From: CAZMNY01 sp964567745
GTDB taxonomy: Bacteria > Planctomycetota > Planctomycetia > Pirellulales > Pirellulaceae
DNA length: 64,000 nt
Direction of reading: 5' to 3'
Assembly (NCBI GenBank): GCA_964567745.1
Contig: CAZMNY010000016.1
Span: 93,224 to 157,223 of the forward strand
Below the pieces are notes generated by a model. It did no database searches, had not been told where the DNA came from, and was given only the letters and a program-made list of their open reading frames with translations. This document shows, one piece after another, positions 1 to 9,884 of this stretch. The stretch's first letter is position 1, and each line of letters starts with the position of its first letter. A program made the translations under genes and the position numbers.

Positions 1-168
1 AAATGGAATCAACGGAAAGTCGCCATGGAAGGTGGGTCGGTTAAAGGGCACCTATCATAACGTCGAGATTCCGCCCTTTCGGGCTTTCGCGAGGCTAATT
101 AGAATGCGGCGGTGAATACAAAACTAAACGAGCGAACGTCATTGCGACGTAAACTATTGGGATAACTT
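1..168 (+). other. Leader region upstream of aroC
   Basis: No coding sequence is convincing here. A short GCCC-tttc-GGGC inverted repeat lies at about 73-84. The aroC start codon follows an AT-richer stretch with a weak GGGAT purine motif about 9 bases before it. The promoter of aroC presumably lies here, but I cannot place -35/-10 boxes with confidence. Confidence 0.3.
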
Positions 169-1308
169 ATGTTGCGATACTGGACCGCGGGCGAATCACA
201 CGGCAAAACCATGCTGGCCATGGTCGATGGATTTCCCGCCGGACTACAGATTGACACCGATCTGATCGACGATGAGCTTCGTCGACGTCAGGGCGGTTAC
301 GGGCGTGGCGGCCGAATGCGGATCGAGAAAGACCGAATCGAGCTGCTCAGCGGCGTCTGGCGCGGCGAATCGCTTGGCAGTCCGATCGCGATGCAAGTCA
401 TCAATCGCGACTATAAACTCGAGAAGCTCGACGACCTGCCCAGGCCTCGACCGGGCCACGGCGACCTGACTGGTGCCATCAAACACCTCGGGCCCATTCG
501 CTCGATCCTCGAACGGGCCAGCGCGCGTGAAACGACGGTCCGTGTCGCGGCGGGCGCGCTAGCCAAACAACTGCTGGCTCATTTCGGAATCACGACAGCC
601 GGTTACGTCGTCGAACTTGGCGGCCTCGACGTTCCGCCCCAAGGCGATTCACAAGAGGAACGCTTGCAGCTTCGCGAACAGAGCAGCGTCTATACGTTGG
701 ACCCGAGTCGCGACAAAGAAATTGAGGCCTTGATTGACGAGACGGGCAAAGCCGGCGACACGCTCGGCGGCGTCGTTGAAGTTCGTGTTGACGGTTTGCC
801 GTTTGGATTGGGAACTCACGCTCAATGGGACCTGAAACTCGACGGCCGAATCGCTCAAGCGGTGATGGCGGTGCAAGCCATCAAGGGCGTCGAAATCGGA
901 ATGGGCTTTGAAGCCGCGCGACGCCCTGGGTCGCAAGTTCACGATCCCATTCAATACGACGACTCGCAGAGTGAAAACGCCACGTTGGGTTATCACCGTC
1001 CGACAAATAACGCGGGCGGTTTGGAAGCCGGCATGACCAACGGCCAACCGATCATCGTTCGAGCTGCGAAGAAGCCGATTAGCACGCTGGCCAAGCCGCT
1101 CGAGTCGATCAACATGGAGACCAAAGAGCCTCAAGAGGCGTCGTACGAGCGGAGCGATGTTTGCGCCGTATCCGCGGCCAGCATCGTTGTGGAGATGGTC
1201 GTCGCCTTTGAAGTGGCCCGTGCACTCGTCGAGAAGTTCGGCAACGATAGCGTGAAGGAAATGCAAGCGAGGCGGCAACTGTTCGAAACGATGGCGAGGG
1301 AGCGTTAA
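169..1308 (+). CDS. aroC: Chorismate synthase
   Basis: This enzyme converts 5-enolpyruvylshikimate-3-phosphate to chorismate, the last step of the shikimate pathway, using reduced FMN; it is cytosolic. The protein is 379 residues, a normal length for the family. The N-terminal GESHG motif (residues 8-12) and the RRQGGYGRGGRM stretch (about 39-50) are chorismate synthase signatures, and the middle carries the SARETTVRVAAGA block. The GMTNGQPI stretch and the RSDVCAVSAASIVVE segment near the C terminus also match. The ATG at 169 starts directly at the conserved MLRYWTAGESHG end, so the start is secure. The next gene begins about 100 bases downstream on the same strand. Identification is firm. 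Confidence 0.97.
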   Translation: MLRYWTAGESHGKTMLAMVDGFPAGLQIDTDLIDDELRRRQGGYGRGGRMRIEKDRIELLSGVWRGESLGSPIAMQVINRDYKLEKLDDLPRPRPGHGDLTGAIKHLGPIRSILERASARETTVRVAAGALAKQLLAHFGITTAGYVVELGGLDVPPQGDSQEERLQLREQSSVYTLDPSRDKEIEALIDETGKAGDTLGGVVEVRVDGLPFGLGTHAQWDLKLDGRIAQAVMAVQAIKGVEIGMGFEAARRPGSQVHDPIQYDDSQSENATLGYHRPTNNAGGLEAGMTNGQPIIVRAAKKPISTLAKPLESINMETKEPQEASYERSDVCAVSAASIVVEMVVAFEVARALVEKFGNDSVKEMQARRQLFETMARER

Positions 1309-1408
1309 ACTGATTTGAGGATTGAACGAGTTCACAAGGACCGCCGTCGAAGCTGATATTTCGATTGGCGAGCAAGAGCACTGCAATCTGCAAAGTGTGA
1401 GGACACGG

Positions 1409-2716
1409 ATGTTCGCCATACATGAATCAACTCAGCGATTGATTTGCCGCGTCGCGTTCGCGCTATTCTGCCTGGCACCGACGATCTACGTTGTTAGCTG
1501 GGCGGCCGCGGTCAACACGCCGCAATACGAAAAAGCTCATCGCATCGCTTGGGAAGAACACCTCACGGCCAAGATCGGGCTTACCACCCACATCACTCGC
1601 GTCTCGAACCCCGCTCGCGGCGTCACGTTGCTGCACGATGTCGCATTGCACGGCCCCGAATCCAAGTCTCCGCTGCTGCGAGTCCGGATCATCGAAATCC
1701 GTCCGTACGAAAACGGTTGGTTGATCGCCGCCTCGCAAACAGAAGCCGACGCCGATCGACTCGAGAAGATTTGGGCGAGCATTCATGATCGGTTGTTGGT
1801 GCGCGCCACCGATGGCCAGGTGCCCGTCTGGGTTCGCTGCGAAGAGTTGACGTTGCGGAGCAAAGAACGCGAGCAGACGCTGTCCGGCGTTTCAGCGAAA
1901 TATCACCTGACAGAACAGCACGAACCCGAGACGCTCATTGAATTCTATTTGCCGGAGCGGAGAGACGGCGAACCCTGTCGGCTCGCGTTGCGTCGAGATC
2001 GCTCGCGCCGACCGCCGGCAACCGTCGCACGGCTCGAGACTCACGATGCTCCCCTGCCCTGCTACGTGCTCGCGAATTCGCTTCCCTTCCTCGGTCTGCT
2101 CGGCGAGAAAGCCGAATTCAAAGGTGACTTTGAACTACAAGCAAGCGAACTCGGATACAGCGGCACGATCAGCTCGGCCGAATTTCTTCAAGTCGACACA
2201 CAGCGTCTCCTTTCGGCTTGCTCATTGCACACGCTGCGAACGCGCGCCAATTTGGCGATCGAGTCCGCTCGCTTCTCTGAAGGCCAGCTCGTTTCGGTGG
2301 CGGGCCGCGTCTCGGCCGACTTCGGAGTGATCGACGGACATTTCCTTCAGTCACTCAACCGGGAAATGCAAATCGCTGCTCCCGATGACGTTGTTAGTTC
2401 GCAGCAAGACAAGCAGAGCTTTGTCAAAATGTCCTTCGACTTCTCGCTCGATGAAAGAAACGGGCTCTACATCCAAGGCACATGTGGGGGAGCGTTGCAG
2501 GGATCGATGCTAATGGGCGAACAAGGCCCGCTTCTCTTTCAACCTCAACGCCCGCACATGACCGCGGTTTCTCTGATCCGCGCGCTCTCTCCGAGGAACG
2601 GCGTCCAAGCACCCGCGACGCGGCAAACGAGACAGCTGGTCAACATCCTTCCCGTGCCCGATCTCACCCAAAGCACCGACGATCGACCTCGAGCATCGCT
2701 CAACCTACGCGATTGA
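1409..2716 (+). CDS. Membrane-anchored protein of unknown function
   Basis: I do not recognise this protein. The frame is open from a TTG at 1322, but the ATG at 1409 has a GAGGA motif six bases upstream and puts a hydrophobic segment (about residues 11-32, rich in A, L, F and V) right at the N terminus, so I prefer it; the product is then 435 residues. After this single span or uncleaved signal, the rest is soluble and mixed alpha/beta in appearance with no motif I can name. The topology suggests a large domain outside the cytoplasmic membrane. It follows aroC by 100 bases on the same strand and converges with the ResB-CcsA gene, with only 50 bases between the two stops. Confidence 0.7.
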   Translation: MFAIHESTQRLICRVAFALFCLAPTIYVVSWAAAVNTPQYEKAHRIAWEEHLTAKIGLTTHITRVSNPARGVTLLHDVALHGPESKSPLLRVRIIEIRPYENGWLIAASQTEADADRLEKIWASIHDRLLVRATDGQVPVWVRCEELTLRSKEREQTLSGVSAKYHLTEQHEPETLIEFYLPERRDGEPCRLALRRDRSRRPPATVARLETHDAPLPCYVLANSLPFLGLLGEKAEFKGDFELQASELGYSGTISSAEFLQVDTQRLLSACSLHTLRTRANLAIESARFSEGQLVSVAGRVSADFGVIDGHFLQSLNREMQIAAPDDVVSSQQDKQSFVKMSFDFSLDERNGLYIQGTCGGALQGSMLMGEQGPLLFQPQRPHMTAVSLIRALSPRNGVQAPATRQTRQLVNILPVPDLTQSTDDRPRASLNLRD

Positions 2717-2766
2717 CGAACGCAGAACGACTCGTCTTGCTTCGTTCGGTGAGCGAAACTTGGTCG

Positions 2767-5700
2767 TTACTTTCCGGCCCTCGGGCCCTTCCTTGGGGTT
2801 GCGTCGGGCGCCGCCGCAACTTGCCGTGTTGACGCGTACCTCGAGCTAATCCAGAACCGCTGAGGAACGACGCCCATGGCGATAATCAGCGACATGATTC
2901 CCACACAGATTGCCAGCGTCAACAAGACGCCGTCGGTGAAGCCGTAGGAATGGAGTCCGACGCCGAGTTCGTTGACGCCGAACCAGGACCAAGCGGTGAC
3001 GATCATACCGCCAACCGAAAGCACGGCCAGGCCGCGTTCCTTGATCATGGCGCCCCATCGAGCGTGCAAGACAAGCGCGTTCCAAATCACGATCATCAGA
3101 GCGCCGTTTTCTTTGGGGTCCCATCCCCAGAACCTGCCCCAAGAGTCGTCGGCCCAGAGACCACCCAAAACCGTCCCGACGAAGCTCAACGAAATCGAGA
3201 AACAGAGAATCGCGTAGGTCATCCGCGCGATCTCTTTACGAACCGTTGGCGTGAGAGCCGGCGTGAACACGCCTCCGAGAATGAATAAAGCTCCAAACAG
3301 CCCGGCGAGAAACGTGGTCGCATAGCCAAGCGTAATACACACAACGTGCGTCGCGAGCCAAAACTGGGTATCGAGAACGGCCACAAGGACCTTCATCGTA
3401 TCGCCGTCGCCAGAGAGTTTGTTGGCGATGATCAAGGTGGCAAAACCAGAAACGGCGGCGACGAGATTGCCGATGCTGTACCGGGAAAAGAGTTCCAGAA
3501 TCAAGCCCAACAGGACACAGCCCCAGCCAATGAAGATTGCCGAAGAATAGAGGTTGGTGACCGGCGGTCGTCCGGAAATGTCGACCCGAATGTACAGCGC
3601 GGCTGAATGAATCACGAATGCCGCCACTATCAACAGGAAGGCCAGTCGGTTTATCCACGAGCCAACGGGCGAAATATCCCCGCGATAAGTGACGAGCGTG
3701 AGCCCGGCGACAAGCGGCAGAAGTATGCCGATGAAGTAGAGCACCATCGCGTCGCCAAACATGCCTTTGCGATTATACGACGATTCGCTACTGAGTTTCT
3801 TGTACGAGTACTTACTTCCTCCGCTCTTGCGAACGTGCAGACGAAATTCGCCCAGTTTCCTGTTGAACACGCCGCCTTCATTCTTGCGATAGGCAGTAAG
3901 CAACTCGCTAAACGACTTGGCTGCCGACTCCGATGATTGGCCGACAATCGCGGCGAACATGACCCGGTGCTTGGCCGTTGCATAGGGTATCCATTCGCCG
4001 CCCTCATCATCCGGAATCAACAACGGCGGCTCGCTCGCCGCCAACTGGGCGTCCTGACCATCGGCCGACTCTTTGATTTGACGGAGCACCGAAAGCAGCC
4101 GGAACGAATTGTCATCCAGTTCTTCGCCGGCGTTGATCTTCCGAAGCGCTTCGCCGTAGTCGGCCTCCGGAATCTCTTGAGATCGAAAAGCGACCACCAT
4201 TCCCATGAATGTTCGCGTGCGCTGAGTCAACTCAATGACTCGTCGCTGCAACACAGTCAGTTTCGACTTGTCTTTGACCGATCGCGCTTCGCTGGCAAGT
4301 GATTCGATCTTGTCGAAGTTCTCGAGGATTTCCGAGACAGAATAGCGATGTCCTTTTCGATGCTCCAATGCAAGCACTTTTTGCACTTCGGGATGATCGA
4401 TTCGAAACACGCGATATTCCGAGGAAACCGGCTTGTCGGAAATGACGTCGAGCAGCCAAACAACGGCCGGGATTCTGCTCGGAAGCCCATTCTCTTTGGC
4501 CGCCTCTTCATCTTTATAGTAAAGCTCGACATACTCGCGATCGGACATGACCTTGAGCGTGTTGCGTGCGAGCGTATCGATCGGCTGATAGCGACCTTCG
4601 TACAACACAGGAATCGAGGAAAATGCGGCCAGATCCATTCCGCTTCGCTCCGGCAGCTTCTCTTGCTTCTGAACGCAATAGCCGGCAAGAACCGCCACGA
4701 TCAGCACAGCAGAAATCCAGCCGAGAGGGCCGCCGGATCGGAAGAAGTCGAGTGGCGAGCTCGTCGTTTGGCGTCGGCCCAAGTACCGACGAAGCGTGAG
4801 GCCAAAGTGGTAGAACATGCCCGTTCCCACAATCATGCAGGCGATGTAGGGCATCATCCAACCCATGTTCGTGACAACCGAAAGGACGCTGTATTTTCGT
4901 CCGCCACTCGTGTCGTGTCCGCTTTGATAAAACGTCTCACCGCGCAAACGCAGCGGATTGTTCATCCAAATGCGTTCTTCAATCACGTTTTCGTGGCGAG
5001 TATCTTCGATCCTCACAATCGAGTCATAGGATTGGGCCTTGGACGTTCCCGCGTAATTCACTCGATTCGTTTCGAGCAACTTGACGGAATAAGGTTTGTA
5101 GGCCCGTTTGAACCGGAGCGATACGAAGTAATCTTGACCGTCAGCCAAGGTCAGTTTGTCTTCGAAATCTTGCGCCGAGAGCATCGTGGACAGGAGGAAA
5201 ACGCCCAGGCTGTCACCACTCTTCTTCTCGAAGAACTCGACATAGAGACTGGGGAAATCAACGTCGCTCGTCGACTCGGCACCGCCCGCCGCCCTCTTGT
5301 TCTCGGCGATCAGATACTGCCCTGCGCCCGCGGTGGCTCGATTGCCTTCTCCCGGTTCGCCATCCTTGAGGTCGCTGTTCTTAAGGTACTCGAGGACCAC
5401 CATGTCGACGGGCAATTTGTCGTCGGAGACCTTTCCGCCGCTGCGGGCCGATTGTTCTAGCACTTGGCGAGGCACGACGGTCGTGACGTTCTTCACACCT
5501 CCCGGCGCAACGAAGGCGATTTCGGTCGTTCGAATGTCTCGGGCGAAATTGGCTGTCTCACCTTCAAAAATCGTCATCTGCTGTTCGACAGCGGACAGTG
5601 AGACGAACAATTCGCTAATCATCAACAGGGCCACGCCCAAGTGCATCACGACGATGCCGGCGCGTTGATTGAAAAGGTAGACGGCACCGAACAGAAGCGC

Positions 5701-6447
5701 GATACCGCAGAGCAATCCTTGGATCAGTTGCCAGAGGATTCGCATCGACGAATCGCCCAGCGCTGCATCGCTTCCTTGATACAAAAGATACCCGATGACA
5801 AGAGTCAGCAGCCCGACGACAGCCCCAACCATCGAGAGTTCGACAATTTTGTGCTCGTCGTCTTTCAGCTTCACAATGAGCTGAATCAACGCGTAAACCG
5901 ACAGAAACCAAAACAAGACCAACGAAATCTTCAGCATGAGCCAAAGGGTCGACCAGTCAAGAAAGGAGATATCTTGAATGCCCTCTTTGCTGTGCCCGCC
6001 CATGATCACGAAGGCGGTAATCAAGCAGCCAACCGCCATCCCCAGCAATCCGACGACAAGCTGGTTGCCTCGAGCCCGAACCTTGAAACGAATCACGTGG
6101 GCGGAGATCAGATTGATGATCAGCAGCAGGCCGATCAAAGCGCCGCCGGGTAAGAACATCCCGCCGCTGTAGTCGGGACGATTTGGAAAGAAGCTCTTCG
6201 GCATCAGCACGTTGAATTCGACGTACGTCACGTACGATTCAAAATACTGGCTCTTGACCTCCCAAATGTTCATCTCGGATTGGGCAAGCGTTCCAACCAA
6301 TACGATGACCAAGGAAAAAGCGAACAGGACAACGGTCAGCTTGAGCGACGCCAGCGGCGACAAGACCCACTCGAGCACCTGAAAGACCGAATCGCCGGTT
6401 GCCGCACGGTCATCGCCAATCGATTCGGGGGACGCTGCAGTTGCCAT
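2767..6447 (-). CDS. ResB-CcsA fusion, system II cytochrome c assembly protein
   Basis: This is a 1226-residue polytopic membrane protein that should deliver heme across the membrane and attach it to apocytochrome c (system II). The N-terminal half is ResB/Ccs1-like, with membrane spans at about 38-60, 103-120, 135-150 and 170-190, then a long extracytoplasmic region (about 280-540). Another span is followed by a second hydrophilic block (about 590-880) and then a CcsA domain of several spans. The CcsA part carries the tryptophan-rich heme-handling motif WGRFWGWDPKENGA at about 1105, with flanking histidines in LATHVV and GVGLHSYGF. A GGAG motif lies six bases before the ATG. In most bacteria ResB and CcsA are separate; fused CcsBA forms are known from epsilonproteobacteria and from planctomycetes. 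Confidence 0.92.
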   Translation of the reverse strand: MATAASPESIGDDRAATGDSVFQVLEWVLSPLASLKLTVVLFAFSLVIVLVGTLAQSEMNIWEVKSQYFESYVTYVEFNVLMPKSFFPNRPDYSGGMFLPGGALIGLLLIINLISAHVIRFKVRARGNQLVVGLLGMAVGCLITAFVIMGGHSKEGIQDISFLDWSTLWLMLKISLVLFWFLSVYALIQLIVKLKDDEHKIVELSMVGAVVGLLTLVIGYLLYQGSDAALGDSSMRILWQLIQGLLCGIALLFGAVYLFNQRAGIVVMHLGVALLMISELFVSLSAVEQQMTIFEGETANFARDIRTTEIAFVAPGGVKNVTTVVPRQVLEQSARSGGKVSDDKLPVDMVVLEYLKNSDLKDGEPGEGNRATAGAGQYLIAENKRAAGGAESTSDVDFPSLYVEFFEKKSGDSLGVFLLSTMLSAQDFEDKLTLADGQDYFVSLRFKRAYKPYSVKLLETNRVNYAGTSKAQSYDSIVRIEDTRHENVIEERIWMNNPLRLRGETFYQSGHDTSGGRKYSVLSVVTNMGWMMPYIACMIVGTGMFYHFGLTLRRYLGRRQTTSSPLDFFRSGGPLGWISAVLIVAVLAGYCVQKQEKLPERSGMDLAAFSSIPVLYEGRYQPIDTLARNTLKVMSDREYVELYYKDEEAAKENGLPSRIPAVVWLLDVISDKPVSSEYRVFRIDHPEVQKVLALEHRKGHRYSVSEILENFDKIESLASEARSVKDKSKLTVLQRRVIELTQRTRTFMGMVVAFRSQEIPEADYGEALRKINAGEELDDNSFRLLSVLRQIKESADGQDAQLAASEPPLLIPDDEGGEWIPYATAKHRVMFAAIVGQSSESAAKSFSELLTAYRKNEGGVFNRKLGEFRLHVRKSGGSKYSYKKLSSESSYNRKGMFGDAMVLYFIGILLPLVAGLTLVTYRGDISPVGSWINRLAFLLIVAAFVIHSAALYIRVDISGRPPVTNLYSSAIFIGWGCVLLGLILELFSRYSIGNLVAAVSGFATLIIANKLSGDGDTMKVLVAVLDTQFWLATHVVCITLGYATTFLAGLFGALFILGGVFTPALTPTVRKEIARMTYAILCFSISLSFVGTVLGGLWADDSWGRFWGWDPKENGALMIVIWNALVLHARWGAMIKERGLAVLSVGGMIVTAWSWFGVNELGVGLHSYGFTDGVLLTLAICVGIMSLIIAMGVVPQRFWISSRYASTRQVAAAPDATPRKGPRAGK

Positions 6448-6666
6448 CAGTAACTCCGTCAGATGTTATTGGCTGTTTTGGGGTCGCGGTCTCGCCGGCC
6501 AGCCTCGTCGTCGACGCCGGTGAGGCAGAAAGTATTTTCATCAACGTGGTTCTTGGTTTCAGCAAAGGGACTTCATCGTCCGCCGCGGACGCGGCCCCAT
6601 CATTCACGCCAAAAACAAAAACGAGCCGCCTCTCCCGAAACGCGTGAGGTTGGGAAGAGTTGATTC
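6448..6666 (-). other. Intergenic leader of the ResB-CcsA gene
   Basis: This 219-base stretch separates the lipoprotein gene stop from the ResB-CcsA start, both on the minus strand. Frames on both strands are short and not protein-like. It should contain the promoter of the ResB-CcsA gene; I see no clear operator. Confidence 0.3.
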
Positions 6667-7767
6667 CTACTGGAGTTCCAAAGACTGAACGAACTGTTTG
6701 AAGCGAGTCGTTTCAGCTTCGGCGAGTCCGCTTGGGCCGCGCAATTTGATAAACCATGTCTTGCCGGCTGTCGGTACGATCACGCCCAAGATCGCGTCCT
6801 TGGGCCCGATCAATTCGACATACTTGCCTTCGCTTCCGCCGACGTCGATATTCTCGGCCGACGCTTCAATCACTCTTTCGCTGACGTTTTCGAGCAAGAC
6901 TTGCCCACGCCATCGATTGACGTTTTCTGCGAACGTGCCTGAATTAGGTCCCAAGTCGATGACGGTGATCTCCGCCTTCGAATCGCCCGATCCGGCGATG
7001 AGCGACGCCTTGCGCATCTGGCCCGGAGCCCCCTCAGACCAGCCCTCAGGCGTCACGAATTTGAGCTTGCTCTTATTGGCAGTTTCGCTTGGCGGAGACG
7101 ATTCTGAAGCATCGGGTCCGGCTGCGGATGGGCCCGCGGGCGGATGGCCCGGCGGCATCATCGACGATCGATTACGTTGACGTCCGTCCAAGTGAACGAG
7201 TATCGCCGAATCACCGGCCGCTGACTTCAACATAACTTGGTCGCGAAGTAACTCGACCAACAACGCCGGACGCACGCCCAATTGCCCTCGCCAACGATTG
7301 ACATTGCGTAGCACAAAATCGTTCGCCTTGTCGCCCGTCCAGGGCAATGTTGAAATCGTGACCTCGACGTCCGGGTCTTTTTCGTCTTCGCTTCCGGCCA
7401 TAATCGTCGCATGCCGCAATTGCACAACCACCCCGGACTTTGTCCAATTCTCCGGCAGCTCCCATTTCGGCTCGCCAGTATCGCCAAACGTGACGCTCGA
7501 CAACATCTGCCGAAATGCGGGTTCGATTCGGTCGATCTCTTTGCGGCTTGCCGTCGCTTTGAAGAACCAAGCCGCGCCGTCCTGAAACACGATCGCGCCA
7601 AGCATTCGGTCAGGAGTCGCGGCGGATATCCGCTTTGGCGTCTCGTACGTCTCGATCTGATCGGCGCGGCGACAGCCTGAAGCGAGACAGATCGAAAGCA
7701 GGCTCGCCAAAAGGCACGCGGAAATCGAATTCCAGCGGCAACGGCGGGTGAAGGTGAGCAATCTCAC
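6667..7767 (-). CDS. Predicted lipoprotein with two repeated domains
   Basis: The reading frame can be extended to an ATG at 7872, but the GTG at 7767 gives a compact lipoprotein signal: a few basic residues, a hydrophobic run and a lipobox-like LASGC about 28 residues in, so I choose it (366 residues). After the signal the protein has two similar units. Each has a PENW/PEGW-type start, a segment ending in NVNRWRGQ, and a C-terminal part that mentions handling of a short alpha-helical tail (WFFKATA in the first, WFIKLRG in the second). This looks like an internal duplication. I cannot assign a biochemical role. Likely anchored in a membrane by its lipid. Confidence 0.65.
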   Translation of the reverse strand: MRLLTFTRRCRWNSISACLLASLLSICLASGCRRADQIETYETPKRISAATPDRMLGAIVFQDGAAWFFKATASRKEIDRIEPAFRQMLSSVTFGDTGEPKWELPENWTKSGVVVQLRHATIMAGSEDEKDPDVEVTISTLPWTGDKANDFVLRNVNRWRGQLGVRPALLVELLRDQVMLKSAAGDSAILVHLDGRQRNRSSMMPPGHPPAGPSAAGPDASESSPPSETANKSKLKFVTPEGWSEGAPGQMRKASLIAGSGDSKAEITVIDLGPNSGTFAENVNRWRGQVLLENVSERVIEASAENIDVGGSEGKYVELIGPKDAILGVIVPTAGKTWFIKLRGPSGLAEAETTRFKQFVQSLELQ

Positions 7768-8229
7768 GGCAGACTCGGAAGGAGGAAAGACTGTCCTGCG
7801 GAAACACAGGCAAAAAAGGCGGGGCCGAAAGGAACTGCGGATTGAGCCCTTCAGCTGGAAAGGCCAAAACAAGTTTGACTTCGATTCGGATTAGCTGAGA
7901 ACCTACGAACAGCGGACCGTTCGCTTGGTTGCTCATCGTGTGATTATAGCGCATAAAGACAAGAATGGTACAGCCGTCATTGAAGCGAGCTCAGTACCGG
8001 CCAGCGACAGGCAATTCACTGGTCGGGACAGCAAAATCACCGCCGGATCTCATCACCTGATAGCAACGCCTGAAAGCAAGGGCTCCAACAGCAACTCGGC
8101 CCAATGCGCTCGGCAAAACTCCTCGAATACCCCGTTACTCCTCGAATACCCAGTTCGGATCCGAAGATCTGGCATTGCTCCGGCTAACAAGCCCGAATGA
8201 GGAGTTGAGATGGTCCGCACAACAGCGGT
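7768..8229. other. Intergenic region with a 19-base direct repeat
   Basis: No gene is supported here. The region lies upstream of the lipoprotein gene and downstream of the helix-turn-helix gene stop. It contains a 19-base unit (ACTCCTCGAATACCC plus four bases) present twice in direct tandem at 8118-8136 and 8137-8155, which differ by one base. The promoter of the lipoprotein gene should lie in the left part. Confidence 0.4.
8118..8155. repeat. Two tandem copies of a 19-base unit
   Basis: The unit beginning ACTCCTCGAATACCC is repeated twice with a single mismatch, in a non-coding stretch. It is too short to be a minisatellite of note and could be a duplicated protein site or a slippage product. 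Confidence 0.6.
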
Positions 8230-9489
8230 TTAGTCATCGAGGCCTAGGCCGCCAATGATGCCGTCGGTCATGCTAGTCGAAACGCTCATGCCTTCCTCCC
8301 AGGCCCACATGTTGCGAGCAACGTCGACCATCAAAAGGCCAGCCAAAGTGAGGCAGAACACGATGCAGAGCAAGCCCAGCACGTTGAGCAGCGTATAGGG
8401 TGCTTCGATTACAGTCGGTGCGGCAGGCATCGGCATATCTGCGGCGCCTGCGGCAACGGACGCGCCGCCACCCACTTGAGCCATGTCGCCGAATCCGGCA
8501 TCGGCCGGTTCATTCATCGCGTCCAATGCCATTCCCGCAGCGGCAGCCGGACCGGCGGCCTGAAACGCTGGGTCTTCAGAGAGCAGATTCTCTTCGCCCG
8601 CTTGCAACATCGTTGCCGCGTCTTGATCGAAAGCCGACGACTCTTCCAACGCGATGACTTGCGAGCCGCTGTCGTCATCGTCGCCCATTTCGTCGGGCTG
8701 CGAGAGCATGAACTCATCATCCGTTTGCAGCGTGTCGTCGGTGCCGACCCCTCCGATCTCGATGTCGTCTTCGTCTTCGGGCAATTCAAGCGAGGAGATA
8801 GCGGATCCCAATTCCATCGGCTCATCATCAAGCGACAGTCCGCTGTCCGACGGACTCAGCAAGTTGATTCCCGTATCACCAGCCGACCCAAGCGTAATGT
8901 CGCTTTCCAAGGCGCCGCTTCCGCCGAGCACCAGATCGCTGCCGTCTTCACCAAGCGAGAGGTCGTCGTCGACCAGATCGAGCGAATCGGAACCGAGCGA
9001 AACGTCGCTGGCCAATTCCATATCGCCGGTGCCAATCTCAGGCTCAAAACTCAGATCTTCGCCACTGCCGGTTTCCGAGCCGGATGACAAGTTGATTCCG
9101 GACGATCCGGTGAGTGAAAGATTGTCGGAAAGATTGATGCCAGAATCGCCGGCCGAAAGTTCGCCTGAATCGCCAAGATCGATGTCGCTATCGGGCTCCA
9201 CGTCGGCGCCCTGATTCTTGCCGATGATGGTGCTGGTCGCGCCGTCGCTCGATTCGCCGAGCGCTTCTTCGCTGACCAAGATGGACGAATCTTCTTCGTC
9301 TGGCTCAAGATCGCCATCGATATCGATGGACGACATCTCTTCCTTGACTCGCGTGACTTCGTCTTCCTTGAATTTCCACGAAGCCCCATCGCGATAACCG
9401 CGAATCTCGTTTCGCTCGCGCATCTCTACGAGTTCATCGGGGGTGATGCCGAGAATCTTCGCGGCTTGGTCGAGTGGAATCAGGGCCAT
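8230..9489 (-). CDS. Membrane-tethered protein with N-terminal excisionase-like helix-turn-helix
   Basis: The product (419 residues) begins with a MerR/excisionase-type helix-turn-helix: LDQAAKILGITPDELVEMR followed by EIRGYRDGASWKFKEDEV, about residues 5-48. A very acidic, Ser/Gly/Leu-rich central region of about 280 residues carries repeats such as SGINLS, DLSLG and DITLGSAG. Near the C terminus is one hydrophobic span (LLNVLGLLCIVFCLTLAGLLMV). The start at 9489 is chosen because a GGAGG motif stands seven bases before this ATG and the conserved-looking MALIPLDQAAK follows; the frame upstream is open but overlaps the next gene. The architecture suggests a DNA- or partner-binding head linked by a flexible acidic tether to the inner membrane. 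Its target is unknown. Confidence 0.82.
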   Translation of the reverse strand: MALIPLDQAAKILGITPDELVEMRERNEIRGYRDGASWKFKEDEVTRVKEEMSSIDIDGDLEPDEEDSSILVSEEALGESSDGATSTIIGKNQGADVEPDSDIDLGDSGELSAGDSGINLSDNLSLTGSSGINLSSGSETGSGEDLSFEPEIGTGDMELASDVSLGSDSLDLVDDDLSLGEDGSDLVLGGSGALESDITLGSAGDTGINLLSPSDSGLSLDDEPMELGSAISSLELPEDEDDIEIGGVGTDDTLQTDDEFMLSQPDEMGDDDDSGSQVIALEESSAFDQDAATMLQAGEENLLSEDPAFQAAGPAAAAGMALDAMNEPADAGFGDMAQVGGGASVAAGAADMPMPAAPTVIEAPYTLLNVLGLLCIVFCLTLAGLLMVDVARNMWAWEEGMSVSTSMTDGIIGGLGLDD

Positions 9490-9536
9490 GCGTGCGCCTC
9501 CGCAATTCATGCTTGACTCGGCGACGCCCAATGGGA

Positions 9537-9884
9537 TCAACGTCGGTCGAGTAGTGAGCGAATATCTTGTGGCGTGGGACTCACGCCGTTGAATTCTTCC
9601 ATCTGCAGGTCCCACCTCACGTTTCGTACACTCTTGAGCGTGATTTCGCCCGTCATACGATCGACGTGGTAGGTGCTCATGCCATTGGTTTTTGGGTCGA
9701 CGACAACCACCATCGGCGGCGAATCGTCCTTCTCAAAGCCCAATGCAATCAGCCCATTGCGATTGAAATTCGAACCAGCGGGGGCGAGCGGTCGTTGTGC
9801 CGCGGCCTCCTGTCGAGGTGTCGCATTCCAAACCAACAAGCCGAGACTTGCTGCGATACCGAGTCCCCAAACTGCCTTGTACAT
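9537..9884 (-). CDS. Small exported protein of unknown function
   Basis: The product is 115 residues. It starts with a short basic end and a hydrophobic stretch (about 5-20, VWGLGIAASLGLLVW) followed by an alanine-rich AAAQR region, which looks like a signal peptide. The mature part includes IALGFEKDDSPPMVVVVDPKTN and a WDLQMEEFNG segment, but no family I can name. It lies 47 bases upstream of the helix-turn-helix gene on the same strand, so the two are probably co-transcribed. Confidence 0.7.
   Translation of the reverse strand: MYKAVWGLGIAASLGLLVWNATPRQEAAAQRPLAPAGSNFNRNGLIALGFEKDDSPPMVVVVDPKTNGMSTYHVDRMTGEITLKSVRNVRWDLQMEEFNGVSPTPQDIRSLLDRR

Noticed and set aside
4348..5460. 370-residue plus-strand frame
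   Set aside because: It is antisense to the ResB-CcsA gene, which has clear motifs throughout.
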